This document shows positions 45,308-52,250 of a stretch of DNA of 64,000 nt, in pieces; position 1 is the stretch's first letter, and each line of letters opens with the position of its first letter. This stretch comes from Flavipsychrobacter stenotrophus. Its GTDB lineage: Bacteria; Bacteroidota; Bacteroidia; Chitinophagales; Chitinophagaceae. The notes beneath the pieces were generated by a model. The model made no database searches and had not been told where the DNA came from. It saw only the letters and a list, made by a program, of their open reading frames with translations. The DNA lies in assembly GCF_002954265.1 (NCBI RefSeq), contig NZ_PPSL01000003.1, positions 62,001 through 126,000 on the forward strand, in the 5' to 3' direction. A program made the position numbers and the translations under genes.

Positions 45308-46393
45308 ATGTCAGAACCAACACCAAAGTTTAAAGTAACCGTAGATAATATAAGTATTGAAGTTGCCCCCGGCACTACAATATTGAATGCAGCACGTATG
45401 ATAGGTGGAGATGTTACCCCTCCGGCTATGTGCTATTACAGCAAGCTGCCCGAAAGTGGTGGTAAGTGCCGTACCTGCCTGGTAGAAGTAAGCAAGGGTT
45501 CTGAAAAAGATCCGCGCCCTATGCCTAAGCTGGTGCCAAGCTGCCGTACTACGGTTATGGATGGCATGGAAGTAAAGAATATTACTTCTGAAAAAGTGAT
45601 CGATGCCCGTAAGGGTATTGTGGAAATGTTGCTCATTAACCACCCGCTCGATTGCCCGGTATGTGACCAGGCAGGAGAGTGCGATCTGCAGAACCTCAGC
45701 TATGAGCATGGTACAGAGAAGACCCGTTACGAGTTTCCCCGCCGTACTTTCGAGAAAGAAGATATTGGCCCGCATATACAGCTGCACATGACGCGTTGCA
45801 TACTCTGCTACCGTTGTGTTTACACTGCCGACCAGCTCACGCAAAAGCGCGAACATGGCGTATTGGAGCGTGGCGATCATTCAGAGATCAGTACTTTGTT
45901 GCATAAGTCACTGGATAATGAATTTATTGGTAATGTAATAGATGTGTGCCCCGTTGGTGCACTTACCGATAAAACTTTCCGCTTCAAGAACAGGGTATGG
46001 TTCACTAAGCCTGTAGATGCTCATTGCTCTTGCACCAAGTGCAGCGGTAAGGCTCGCCTTTGGATGCGTGGTGAAGAAGTTTATCGCGTTACTGCTCGCA
46101 AGAACGAGTGGGGTGAAGTAGAAGACTGGATCTGTAATGAATGTCGCTTCGAAAAGAAATCTGCTAAGGATTGGGTGGTTGAATGTCCTTCTAAGATCAA
46201 AAGAAGCAGCGTAATTGCACAGGGTCATTACGAGAATACAGTAAAAACACCGGTGCTTATAGACAAGGTTATTGGTAAGCAACCAAAACTTCTGATGAAC
46301 ATTCATGACGTAAGCGACGTGAACAGACCTGAAATAGAACTATCAAAGATCGAAGGTCCGGCTCACTCTAATGATTTCAATACAGGTAAATAG
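45308..46393 (+). CDS. nuoG: NADH-quinone oxidoreductase subunit G, short form
   Basis: A 361-residue subunit, much shorter than the 700-900 residues of proteobacterial NuoG. The N-terminal part is complete: [2Fe-2S] ligands in AMCYYSKLPESGGKCRTCLVEV, the His-Cys3 [4Fe-4S] segment HPLDCPVCDQAGECDLQN, and the MTRCILCYRCV...DVCPVGAL [4Fe-4S] segment. The large C-terminal molybdopterin-oxidoreductase-like domain, which is not catalytic in complex I, is missing beyond about residue 250. Reduced NuoG proteins are familiar in Bacteroidota. The MNT gene follows after two bases. Confidence 0.93.
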   Translation: MSEPTPKFKVTVDNISIEVAPGTTILNAARMIGGDVTPPAMCYYSKLPESGGKCRTCLVEVSKGSEKDPRPMPKLVPSCRTTVMDGMEVKNITSEKVIDARKGIVEMLLINHPLDCPVCDQAGECDLQNLSYEHGTEKTRYEFPRRTFEKEDIGPHIQLHMTRCILCYRCVYTADQLTQKREHGVLERGDHSEISTLLHKSLDNEFIGNVIDVCPVGALTDKTFRFKNRVWFTKPVDAHCSCTKCSGKARLWMRGEEVYRVTARKNEWGEVEDWICNECRFEKKSAKDWVVECPSKIKRSSVIAQGHYENTVKTPVLIDKVIGKQPKLLMNIHDVSDVNRPEIELSKIEGPAHSNDFNTGK

Positions 46394-46395
46394 AA

Positions 46396-46692
46396 TTGAT
46401 ACTAACTACCGAAAATATCAAACAAGTAATAACGGGCTATTTTGCACAAAAGCCGGTTAAGAAAGTATGGTTGTTTGGGTCTTATGCAAGGGGTGAAGCC
46501 GATGATGAGAGCGACGTGGATGTACTGATAGAAATAGACTATAAATCGCTCGTAGGGCTGGAGTATTTTGGTTGGAAGGAAGAGCTATCAGACAGGCTGC
46601 ACAAAAAAGTAGATATAGTAAGTGCTGGTTGGGAAAATAAACACATTAAACCATTCATAGATAAAGATAAGTATATCATTTATGAAAGGTAG
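46396..46692 (+). CDS. mntA: MNT-type nucleotidyltransferase (antitoxin of MNT-HEPN pair)
   Basis: A 98-residue minimal nucleotidyltransferase. The signature G28-S29-x10-D40-V-D42 (GSYARGEADDESDVDV) defines the active site, with the catalytic Asp triad completed around KVDIV. Known MNT proteins of this type transfer AMP to a tyrosine of the partner HEPN toxin and so silence it (family knowledge from MntA/HepT pairs). It begins with TTG two bases after the nuoG stop and overlaps the HEPN gene by 11 bases, the normal linkage of such pairs. There is no room for its own promoter, so its expression should follow the nuo operon. Confidence 0.88.
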   Translation: MILTTENIKQVITGYFAQKPVKKVWLFGSYARGEADDESDVDVLIEIDYKSLVGLEYFGWKEELSDRLHKKVDIVSAGWENKHIKPFIDKDKYIIYER

Positions 46693-47044
46693 ATTAGGTA
46701 ATAAAGTAAGAATAATCCATATCCTTGAGTCAATTGAGGAAATACAAGATGCAGTGAAAGGGCATACATTTGATAGTTTCCAGAATGAGCGGATACTCCA
46801 GATGGCTGTTGTAAAATGGTTTGAAATTATTGGAGAGGCAGCAAATCACCTGACCAATGAACTGAAAGAAAAGCATCCGGATATAAAGTGGAGGGACATT
46901 ATTGGGCTAAGAAATGTGTTAGTACATGAGTATTTTATTATAGATTATGAAGCCATATGGCAGGCAATGTCTTTTTTGGCAGAATTGAAAAAAACACTTC
47001 AAGCAATAAATCTTGATTTAAACGATAATTTTTTAACTAACTAA
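46682..47044 (+). CDS. hepT: HEPN domain ribonuclease (DUF86/HepT-like toxin)
   Basis: A 120-residue all-helical DUF86 protein. The catalytic RNase motif R-x4-H-x-Y is intact: R77, H82 and Y84 in LRNVLVHEYF; in HepT toxins the Arg and His cut RNA and the Tyr is the AMPylation target. KWFEIIGEAANHL and HPDIKWRDIIGL are further family segments. Both genes of this pair look functional. The gene ends 18 bases before nuoH, so a live toxin-antitoxin unit is translated between two respiratory subunits. Confidence 0.88.
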   Translation: MKGRLGNKVRIIHILESIEEIQDAVKGHTFDSFQNERILQMAVVKWFEIIGEAANHLTNELKEKHPDIKWRDIIGLRNVLVHEYFIIDYEAIWQAMSFLAELKKTLQAINLDLNDNFLTN

Positions 47045-47062
47045 ACTACTTTTGCGCCACTT

Positions 47063-48133
47063 ATGCTGTTATTGAATATTGACGCAGCTTTCGTCATAGA
47101 AAAAGTTATCCTCATTTCTGTGATACTAATGGGTTCTCTTGGTGTGGCAATGTATGCTACCTGGGCTGAACGTAAAGTATCGGCTGTAATGCAGGATCGT
47201 ATAGGCCCCAATCGTGCGGGCCCGTTTGGTTTGTTACAGCCTTTGGCCGATGGTTTGAAACTTTTCTTTAAAGAAGAGATCATCCCCGATCGCTCTACTC
47301 AGTTCATATTCATTCTGGGGCCGTGCCTTGCAATGCTTACCGCTACTATGACAAGTGCCGTTATGCCTTGGGGTCCTGATTTTACACTTGGTGGCCGCAC
47401 TGTTTCCCTGCAGGTAGCAGATATTAATATCGGTATTCTATTTGTATTCGGTGTCGTTTCTTTAGGTGTATATGGCGTAATGCTTGGCGGATGGGCGTCT
47501 AACAATAAGTTCTCCCTGTTAAGTAGTATCCGTGCTGCATCACAGTGTATCTCTTATGAGTTAGCTATGGGCATCAGCCTCATCGCTTTGTTGATGATGA
47601 CTGGTTCATTGAGCATGAAGGACATCGTTACTCAGCAGCATGGTTTTTGGAACGATGGTTATTTTACCTGGAACTTCTTTAAGCAGCCCGTAGGTTTCAT
47701 TATTTTCCTCACTTGCTCTTTTGCCGAGTTGAGCCGCGCTCCATTCGATCTGCCGGAGTGCGATAGTGAGTTGAACATGGGTTACCATCAGGAGTATTCC
47801 TCAATGAAGCTGGGTTTCTATCTCTTTGCTGAATACATTAATATGTTTATCAGTTCTGCCGTTATCAGTACTTTGTTCTTTGGCGGTTACAATTTCCCGT
47901 TCATGGATCAGGTGCAGGCTGCGGTGCCAAGCGGTATTTTTAGTTTAATATGCGTTGGTGCATTAATGGCGAAAATAGTGGGTATGATCCTATTCTTCAT
48001 GTTTGTAAGATGGACACTACCACGTTTCCGTTATGACCAGTTGATGAAATTGGGTTGGAGGTCATTGATACCGTTGGCACTGATAAATATGCTGGTAACA
48101 GGCGGAGTGATCCTGATGACCATGAAAAAGTAA
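47063..48133 (+). CDS. nuoH: NADH-quinone oxidoreductase subunit H
   Basis: A 356-residue membrane subunit with about eight helices that closes the quinone-binding chamber. Conserved segments are TWAERKVSAVMQDRIGPNRAGPFGLLQPLADGLKLFFKE, LLSSIRAASQCISYELAMG and SFAELSRAPFDLPECDSELNMGYHQEYSS, whose acidic residues take part in proton coupling. Length is typical. It lies between two toxin-antitoxin cassettes: HEPN 18 bases upstream and a second MNT gene 25 bases downstream. Confidence 0.96.
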   Translation: MLLLNIDAAFVIEKVILISVILMGSLGVAMYATWAERKVSAVMQDRIGPNRAGPFGLLQPLADGLKLFFKEEIIPDRSTQFIFILGPCLAMLTATMTSAVMPWGPDFTLGGRTVSLQVADINIGILFVFGVVSLGVYGVMLGGWASNNKFSLLSSIRAASQCISYELAMGISLIALLMMTGSLSMKDIVTQQHGFWNDGYFTWNFFKQPVGFIIFLTCSFAELSRAPFDLPECDSELNMGYHQEYSSMKLGFYLFAEYINMFISSAVISTLFFGGYNFPFMDQVQAAVPSGIFSLICVGALMAKIVGMILFFMFVRWTLPRFRYDQLMKLGWRSLIPLALINMLVTGGVILMTMKK

Positions 48134-48158
48134 TAAATTTTGAATATTATTGCGTGCA

Positions 48159-48458
48159 ATGTTGACGATACCTCAGATAAAACAAACCGTTGCCGACTAT
48201 TTTAAAGATAAGCCGGTAAAGGAAGTATATTTGTTCGGGTCGTATGCGAGAGGAGAGGCAAGAGAGGACAGTGATATGGATTTGTTGTTTTCTTTAATAG
48301 AAAATACCAGGATCAGTTATTTCGGATTAGCGCAATATCTTGTAGATCTGGAAAAGAAGTTCTTAGTGAAAATTGATCTGGTAGAGGAAATATCACTTTA
48401 CCCCAGGTTGAAAAAATACGTTGACGAAGATAAAATATTGTTGTTTTCTAAAAAATGA
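48159..48458 (+). CDS. Second MNT-type nucleotidyltransferase
   Basis: A 99-residue minimal nucleotidyltransferase with an intact G27-S28-x10-D39-M-D41 site (GSYARGEAREDSDMDL) and KIDLVEE for the third acid. It resembles the first MNT (46396) along its whole length, sharing IKQ, KPVK, the LFGSYARGEA block and the D-K terminal segment, so the two are paralogues or independently acquired relatives. Start ATG 48159 is preferred over TTG 48150. Its stop overlaps the start codon of the decayed HEPN gene (ATGA). With its HEPN partner broken, it has no toxin to counteract at this site. Confidence 0.85.
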   Translation: MLTIPQIKQTVADYFKDKPVKEVYLFGSYARGEAREDSDMDLLFSLIENTRISYFGLAQYLVDLEKKFLVKIDLVEEISLYPRLKKYVDEDKILLFSKK

Positions 48459-48827
48459 AACTGAAGAGAGACAATATTCTTTATCTGGAATTGATAGACA
48501 ATGCTATCACACAGATCTTTGAATATATCAAAGACACTGACGAAGAGGGGGTTTCTTAGAAACAATATGATGAAAGATGCATGCCTCATGCAGTTGATAG
48601 TAATCGGTGAAAATGGAGGAAATGTTTCAGAATAAATAAGGAATAGGTTTAAAGAGGTTGAGTGGCAATTAATGAAAGCAGCAAGGAATTTCTTTGCTCA
48701 TGCGTATGATTATACGGATTGGACTAGAGTTTGGGAAACTATTGAAACGGTACTTCCCATTCTTAAACCCAAAATAGAACACATAATAGAGGTTTTGGAA
48801 AAAGAGAATAATGGAAAAACTAACTAA
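48455..48827 (+). pseudogene. Decayed HEPN/DUF86 toxin gene
   Basis: From ATG 48455 the first frame reads MKLKRDNILYLELIDNAITQ and onward to an early TAG (48557-48559). The matching HEPN sequence resumes in the next frame at the G5 run (48547-48551): FLRNNMMKDACLMQLIVIGE, then a second lesion, an in-frame TAA at about 48636, then ARNFFAHAYDYTDW with the R-x4-H-x-Y motif still present, and a final stop at 48827. Two independent lesions (one frameshift, one nonsense) make a decayed gene more likely than a sequencing slip. The 3' end overlaps the start of nuoI by 17 bases. Confidence 0.85.
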
Positions 48828-49314
48828 GAGATCAGTGCAGGTAGACCGCAGCCCGATGACTATTTCGGAGCGGGCGTATCTGCCTTCCATTTTAAAAGGA
48901 TTGGGGATCACTCTTGGGCATATACTCAAGAAGAAGGCTACAGTAAGTTATCCGGAAGAAAAGCGTCCGTTTAGCCCTGTTTTTCGTGGGCTGCATATTC
49001 TCAACCGCGATGAAGAAGGGAAAGAACGTTGCACTGCCTGCGGTTTGTGTGCATTGGCTTGCCCTGCTGAGGCCATAACTATGGAAGCCGCAGAGCGTAA
49101 AGCTGGTGAAGAGCATTTGTACAGAGAAGAAAAGTATGCTGCAAAGTATGAGATCAACATGCTGCGTTGCATATTCTGTGGTTATTGCGAAGAGGCCTGC
49201 CCTAAAGATGCAATATACCTCACAGAGACAATAATGCCTTCTAACTATAACAGACAGAGTTTTATTTATAAAAAGGAAGATTTACTTATTCCTGATCCCA
49301 AAAAACAAGGATAG
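48811..49314 (+). CDS. nuoI: NADH-quinone oxidoreductase subunit I
   Basis: A 167-residue peripheral-arm subunit with two [4Fe-4S] clusters (N6a and N6b). Each cluster motif is complete: CTACGLCALACPAEAI and CIFCGYCEEACPKDAI, both C-x2-C-x2-C-x3-CP. The N-terminal YLPSILKGLGITLGHIL is the amphipathic membrane-facing helix. The ATG lies within the 3' end of the decayed HEPN gene; translation of the remnant would now stop early, leaving this start without upstream coupling. Confidence 0.96.
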   Translation: MEKLTKRSVQVDRSPMTISERAYLPSILKGLGITLGHILKKKATVSYPEEKRPFSPVFRGLHILNRDEEGKERCTACGLCALACPAEAITMEAAERKAGEEHLYREEKYAAKYEINMLRCIFCGYCEEACPKDAIYLTETIMPSNYNRQSFIYKKEDLLIPDPKKQG

Positions 49315-49327
49315 ATAACAGTTTAAC

Positions 49328-49855
49328 ATGGACATCTACAGTATTTTATTTTGGTTCTTATCAGCAATGGCCGTTGGCAGTGCGTTGGGTGTAATACTCA
49401 GTCGCAACCCTGTTAATAGTGTAATGTTCCTGATACTCACCTTTTTTGCAATTTCCGGACATTATATCATTATGAACGCCCAGTTTCTGGCAGTTGTTAA
49501 TATCATAGTATATGCCGGCGCTATAATGGTACTCTTCCTGTTCGTAATTATGTTGATGAACCTAAACGCCGATGTGGAACCACAGAAGGGCATGATGATT
49601 CAGCTGGCAGGGGTTATTTCAGGCGGTACCTTATTTCTGGTAATACTTATGGGTTTGACCACTGCTAAATCTGAACTGATCGATACTAAGTCGAGCGACA
49701 TTGGTTTGATCAGCAATCTGGGTAAAGTTTTGTTTACAAAGTTTGCATTACCATTTGAAATTAGCAGTGTTCTTTTCCTTAGTGCAATGATAGGTGCGGT
49801 AGTCATAGGTAAGAAAGAGCATATACCGGCATCTGAAAAGGCCGAAATAGTTTAG
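49328..49855 (+). CDS. nuoJ: NADH-quinone oxidoreductase subunit J
   Basis: A 175-residue membrane subunit with five helices. NPVNSVMFLILTFFAISGHYIIMNAQFLAVVNIIVYAGAIMVLFLFVIMLMNL covers helices 2 and 3 including the pi-bulge region, which is the most conserved part of NuoJ and links quinone reduction to proton movement. A C-terminal helix (FEISSVLFLSAMIGAVVIG) follows a polar loop. It is 13 bases downstream of nuoI and 34 bases upstream of nuoK. Confidence 0.95.
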   Translation: MDIYSILFWFLSAMAVGSALGVILSRNPVNSVMFLILTFFAISGHYIIMNAQFLAVVNIIVYAGAIMVLFLFVIMLMNLNADVEPQKGMMIQLAGVISGGTLFLVILMGLTTAKSELIDTKSSDIGLISNLGKVLFTKFALPFEISSVLFLSAMIGAVVIGKKEHIPASEKAEIV

Positions 49856-49889
49856 TTGATTTAATTCCAGAGTTTAATTGTTTGATCAT

Positions 49890-50195
49890 ATGCCGGTTAG
49901 TTCTACGCATTATTTGTTTTTAAGCCTGCTGTTGTTTTCCATAGGCATTATGGGAACCCTCATGCGGCGCAATGCTATTATTATCTTCATGTGCATAGAG
50001 CTGATGCTCAATGCTGTGAATTTACTCCTGGTTGCTTTTTCTAAGATGTACGCTGATGCAGATGCACAGATCTTTGTATTCTTTATTATGGTGGTTGCCG
50101 CGGCAGAAGTTGCTGTGGGACTGGCCGTCATTGTAATGATGTATAGAAAAGTACACTCGGTAGATATCAATATATTAAACAGGCTGAAACACTAA
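49890..50195 (+). CDS. nuoK: NADH-quinone oxidoreductase subunit K
   Basis: A 101-residue membrane subunit with three helices and the two conserved glutamates in MCIELMLNAVNLLLVAF and AAAEVAVGLAVIVMMYR that take part in proton translocation. ATG at 49890 gives the standard length for the family; an in-frame TTG at 49878 is less likely. It lies 24 bases before nuoL. Confidence 0.95.
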   Translation: MPVSSTHYLFLSLLLFSIGIMGTLMRRNAIIIFMCIELMLNAVNLLLVAFSKMYADADAQIFVFFIMVVAAAEVAVGLAVIVMMYRKVHSVDINILNRLKH

Positions 50196-50219
50196 ACAGT
50201 AATAATACAATAATAAAAA

Positions 50220-52121
50220 ATGGGGAATTTTTCTCAACTCGTATACTTAGTACCTCTTTTTCCACTGGTCGGTTTTCTGATCAATGGTCTTTTGTGGAAC
50301 AAAATGCCAAAGTCACTTGCCGGTATTATTGGCAGTGCAGCTATACTGGCTTCTTTTTGTGTTTCATTGGGCATATTCTTTGAAGTAAAGAGTGCCTCAT
50401 TTCATGAGCCGGTAATTGTTACGCTGTTCGATTTTATCCAGTCGGGCAAGTTGCACATACCGCTCGCGTTCCAAGTCGATCAGCTTTCTTCTCTTTTCCT
50501 GCTCATCATTACAGGTGTTGGTTTCCTTATACATGTTTACTCTGCTTCCTATATGAGTCATGATGAAGGTATGGTGAAGTACTTTGCCTACCTGAATCTG
50601 TTCGTATTCTCTATGTTGCTGTTGATACTGGGTGCTAACTACCTGGTTATGTTCATAGGTTGGGAAGGTGTTGGTCTTTGCTCTTATCTGCTTATCGGGT
50701 TCTGGTTCAAGAAAAGGGAATATACCAATGCAGCTAAGAAGGCATTTGTTATGAACCGTATCGGTGACCTTGGTTTCCTTGTCGGCATGTTGCTGGTATT
50801 ATACAACTTCGGCACACTTTCTTACAAGGAATTCTTTGCTACCCTGGGAACAAGCGGAGCAACTATGCCGCCTGCAACTATCACAGCGATAACAATTTGC
50901 TTCTTCATAGGTGCTACCGGAAAGAGTGCTCAGATACCATTGTACACCTGGTTGCCCGATGCGATGGCAGGTCCTACTCCTGTTTCTGCATTGATACACG
51001 CTGCAACCATGGTTACTGCAGGTATTTATATGATAGCTCGTAGCCATGTATTATACTCTCTGGCTCCATTTACTTTAAACATTATTGCAATTGTTGGCCT
51101 TGCCACTGCACTGCTGGCCGCCACTATAGCCATCTTCCAATATGATATTAAAAAGGTATTGGCATACTCTACTGTTAGTCAGCTGGGATTTATGTTCCTG
51201 GCCATTGGTTCTGGCGCATATACTATCGCTGTATTCCACGTTATGACGCACGCATTCTTCAAGGCGTTGATGTTCCTTGGCTCAGGTAGTGTTATTCACG
51301 CTATGGGTGGCGAGCAGGATATCCGCAAGATGGGTGGTCTGGGTAAGAAGATGAAGATCACTTCTGTTACCTTCCTTATAGGTTGCCTCGCAATTTCCGG
51401 TTTTCCATTATTGTCCGGTTTCTTCTCTAAAGATGCTATCCTGACTGCAGCATATGCGCACAACCCTATATTGTATGCATTGGGTGTACTTGCGGCTATG
51501 ATGACTGCCTTCTACATGTTCCGCCTTTATGTACTTACTTTCCGTGGTACTTTCCGTGGTACGCATGAGCAGGAGCACCACCTGCACGAAAGCCCGGCAG
51601 CTATGACCATTCCTTTGATAGTGTTGGCCATTCTATCTGTGATAGGCGGCTATGTGGGCATACCTGAGGTGTTTACGCATAAAGAACTTGCGTTCAATGA
51701 ATACCTGGGGCCTGTAGTTAAGAACTTTGGCATACACGAGATACCGGAAAATACTGAGATTATGCTGATGACTGTATCTACATTGGCCTCACTTGCAATG
51801 ATGTATTTTGCAATGATGAAGTTCCGCAAGCCTGCCTTCCCTGAAAGTACAGGTATTGCTAAGGTGCTGGAAAACAAGTGGTATGTTGATGAATTGTACG
51901 ATGCGATAATCGTTCGCCCTATCGAAGCTATGTCTGGTGTTCTGGATCGTTTTGTTGAGAAAATGGGTATTGATGGTATCGTAAATGGCGTAGGTAAAAC
52001 AGTAAAGTGGGGCGGAGATCGTCTGCGTATGTTGCAAACCGGCCAGGTAGGTTTTTACATATTCATTATGGTGATAGGCATGGTGGCGTTGTTTACGCTT
52101 AGTTTCTTTTGGATAAGATAA
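50220..52121 (+). CDS. nuoL: NADH-quinone oxidoreductase subunit L
   Basis: A 633-residue antiporter-like membrane subunit, the most distal proton pump of complex I. Conserved blocks are GWEGVGLCSYLLIGFWF, GKSAQIPLYTWLPDAMAGPTPVSALIHAATMVTAGIYM, DIKKVLAYSTVSQLGFMFLAIG and HAFFKALMFLGSGSVIHA, containing the key Glu, Lys and His residues. The long C-terminal amphipathic helix that braces the membrane arm is also present (about 535-600). It is followed by a 129-base gap holding a repeat and a heptad tract. Confidence 0.96.
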   Translation: MGNFSQLVYLVPLFPLVGFLINGLLWNKMPKSLAGIIGSAAILASFCVSLGIFFEVKSASFHEPVIVTLFDFIQSGKLHIPLAFQVDQLSSLFLLIITGVGFLIHVYSASYMSHDEGMVKYFAYLNLFVFSMLLLILGANYLVMFIGWEGVGLCSYLLIGFWFKKREYTNAAKKAFVMNRIGDLGFLVGMLLVLYNFGTLSYKEFFATLGTSGATMPPATITAITICFFIGATGKSAQIPLYTWLPDAMAGPTPVSALIHAATMVTAGIYMIARSHVLYSLAPFTLNIIAIVGLATALLAATIAIFQYDIKKVLAYSTVSQLGFMFLAIGSGAYTIAVFHVMTHAFFKALMFLGSGSVIHAMGGEQDIRKMGGLGKKMKITSVTFLIGCLAISGFPLLSGFFSKDAILTAAYAHNPILYALGVLAAMMTAFYMFRLYVLTFRGTFRGTHEQEHHLHESPAAMTIPLIVLAILSVIGGYVGIPEVFTHKELAFNEYLGPVVKNFGIHEIPENTEIMLMTVSTLASLAMMYFAMMKFRKPAFPESTGIAKVLENKWYVDELYDAIIVRPIEAMSGVLDRFVEKMGIDGIVNGVGKTVKWGGDRLRMLQTGQVGFYIFIMVIGMVALFTLSFFWIR

Positions 52122-52139
52122 TTTAAAGCCACATTTCAT

Positions 52140-52171
52140 CTCCTACCTCTTAGGAGTGGGCTGAGGTGAGG
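52140..52171. repeat. C/T-rich hairpin repeat fragment between nuoL and nuoM
   Basis: CTCCTA and TAGGAG form a short hairpin (52140-52156), followed by GTGGGCTGAGGTGAGG. Its composition resembles the larger palindromic element at 60609-60703, a class common in Bacteroidota intergenic DNA. Confidence 0.5.
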
Positions 52172-52216
52172 CTAAATATAAAATAACAGAAAACATAAAA
52201 ACAAAAGGCCGTAAGG

Positions 52217-52244
52217 TTTTTACTTTTTACTTTTCATTTTTTAC
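52217..52244 (+). repeat. Heptanucleotide tandem repeat upstream of nuoM
   Basis: Four units, TTTTTAC, TTTTTAC, TTTTCAT, TTTTTAC, end six bases before the nuoM ATG at 52251. The unit differs by one base from the TTTTGAC unit upstream of nuoF. Confidence 0.7.
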
Positions 52245-52250
52245 TTAATT

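Noticed and set aside
46396-48827. A transposon or integron as the carrier of the two MNT-HEPN cassettes
   Set aside because: No transposase, terminal inverted repeats, target duplications or attachment site could be seen at any cassette boundary.
43880-52244. CRISPR repeats at the heptad tracts
   Set aside because: Units are only seven bases, directly adjacent and without spacers, and no cas gene is present.
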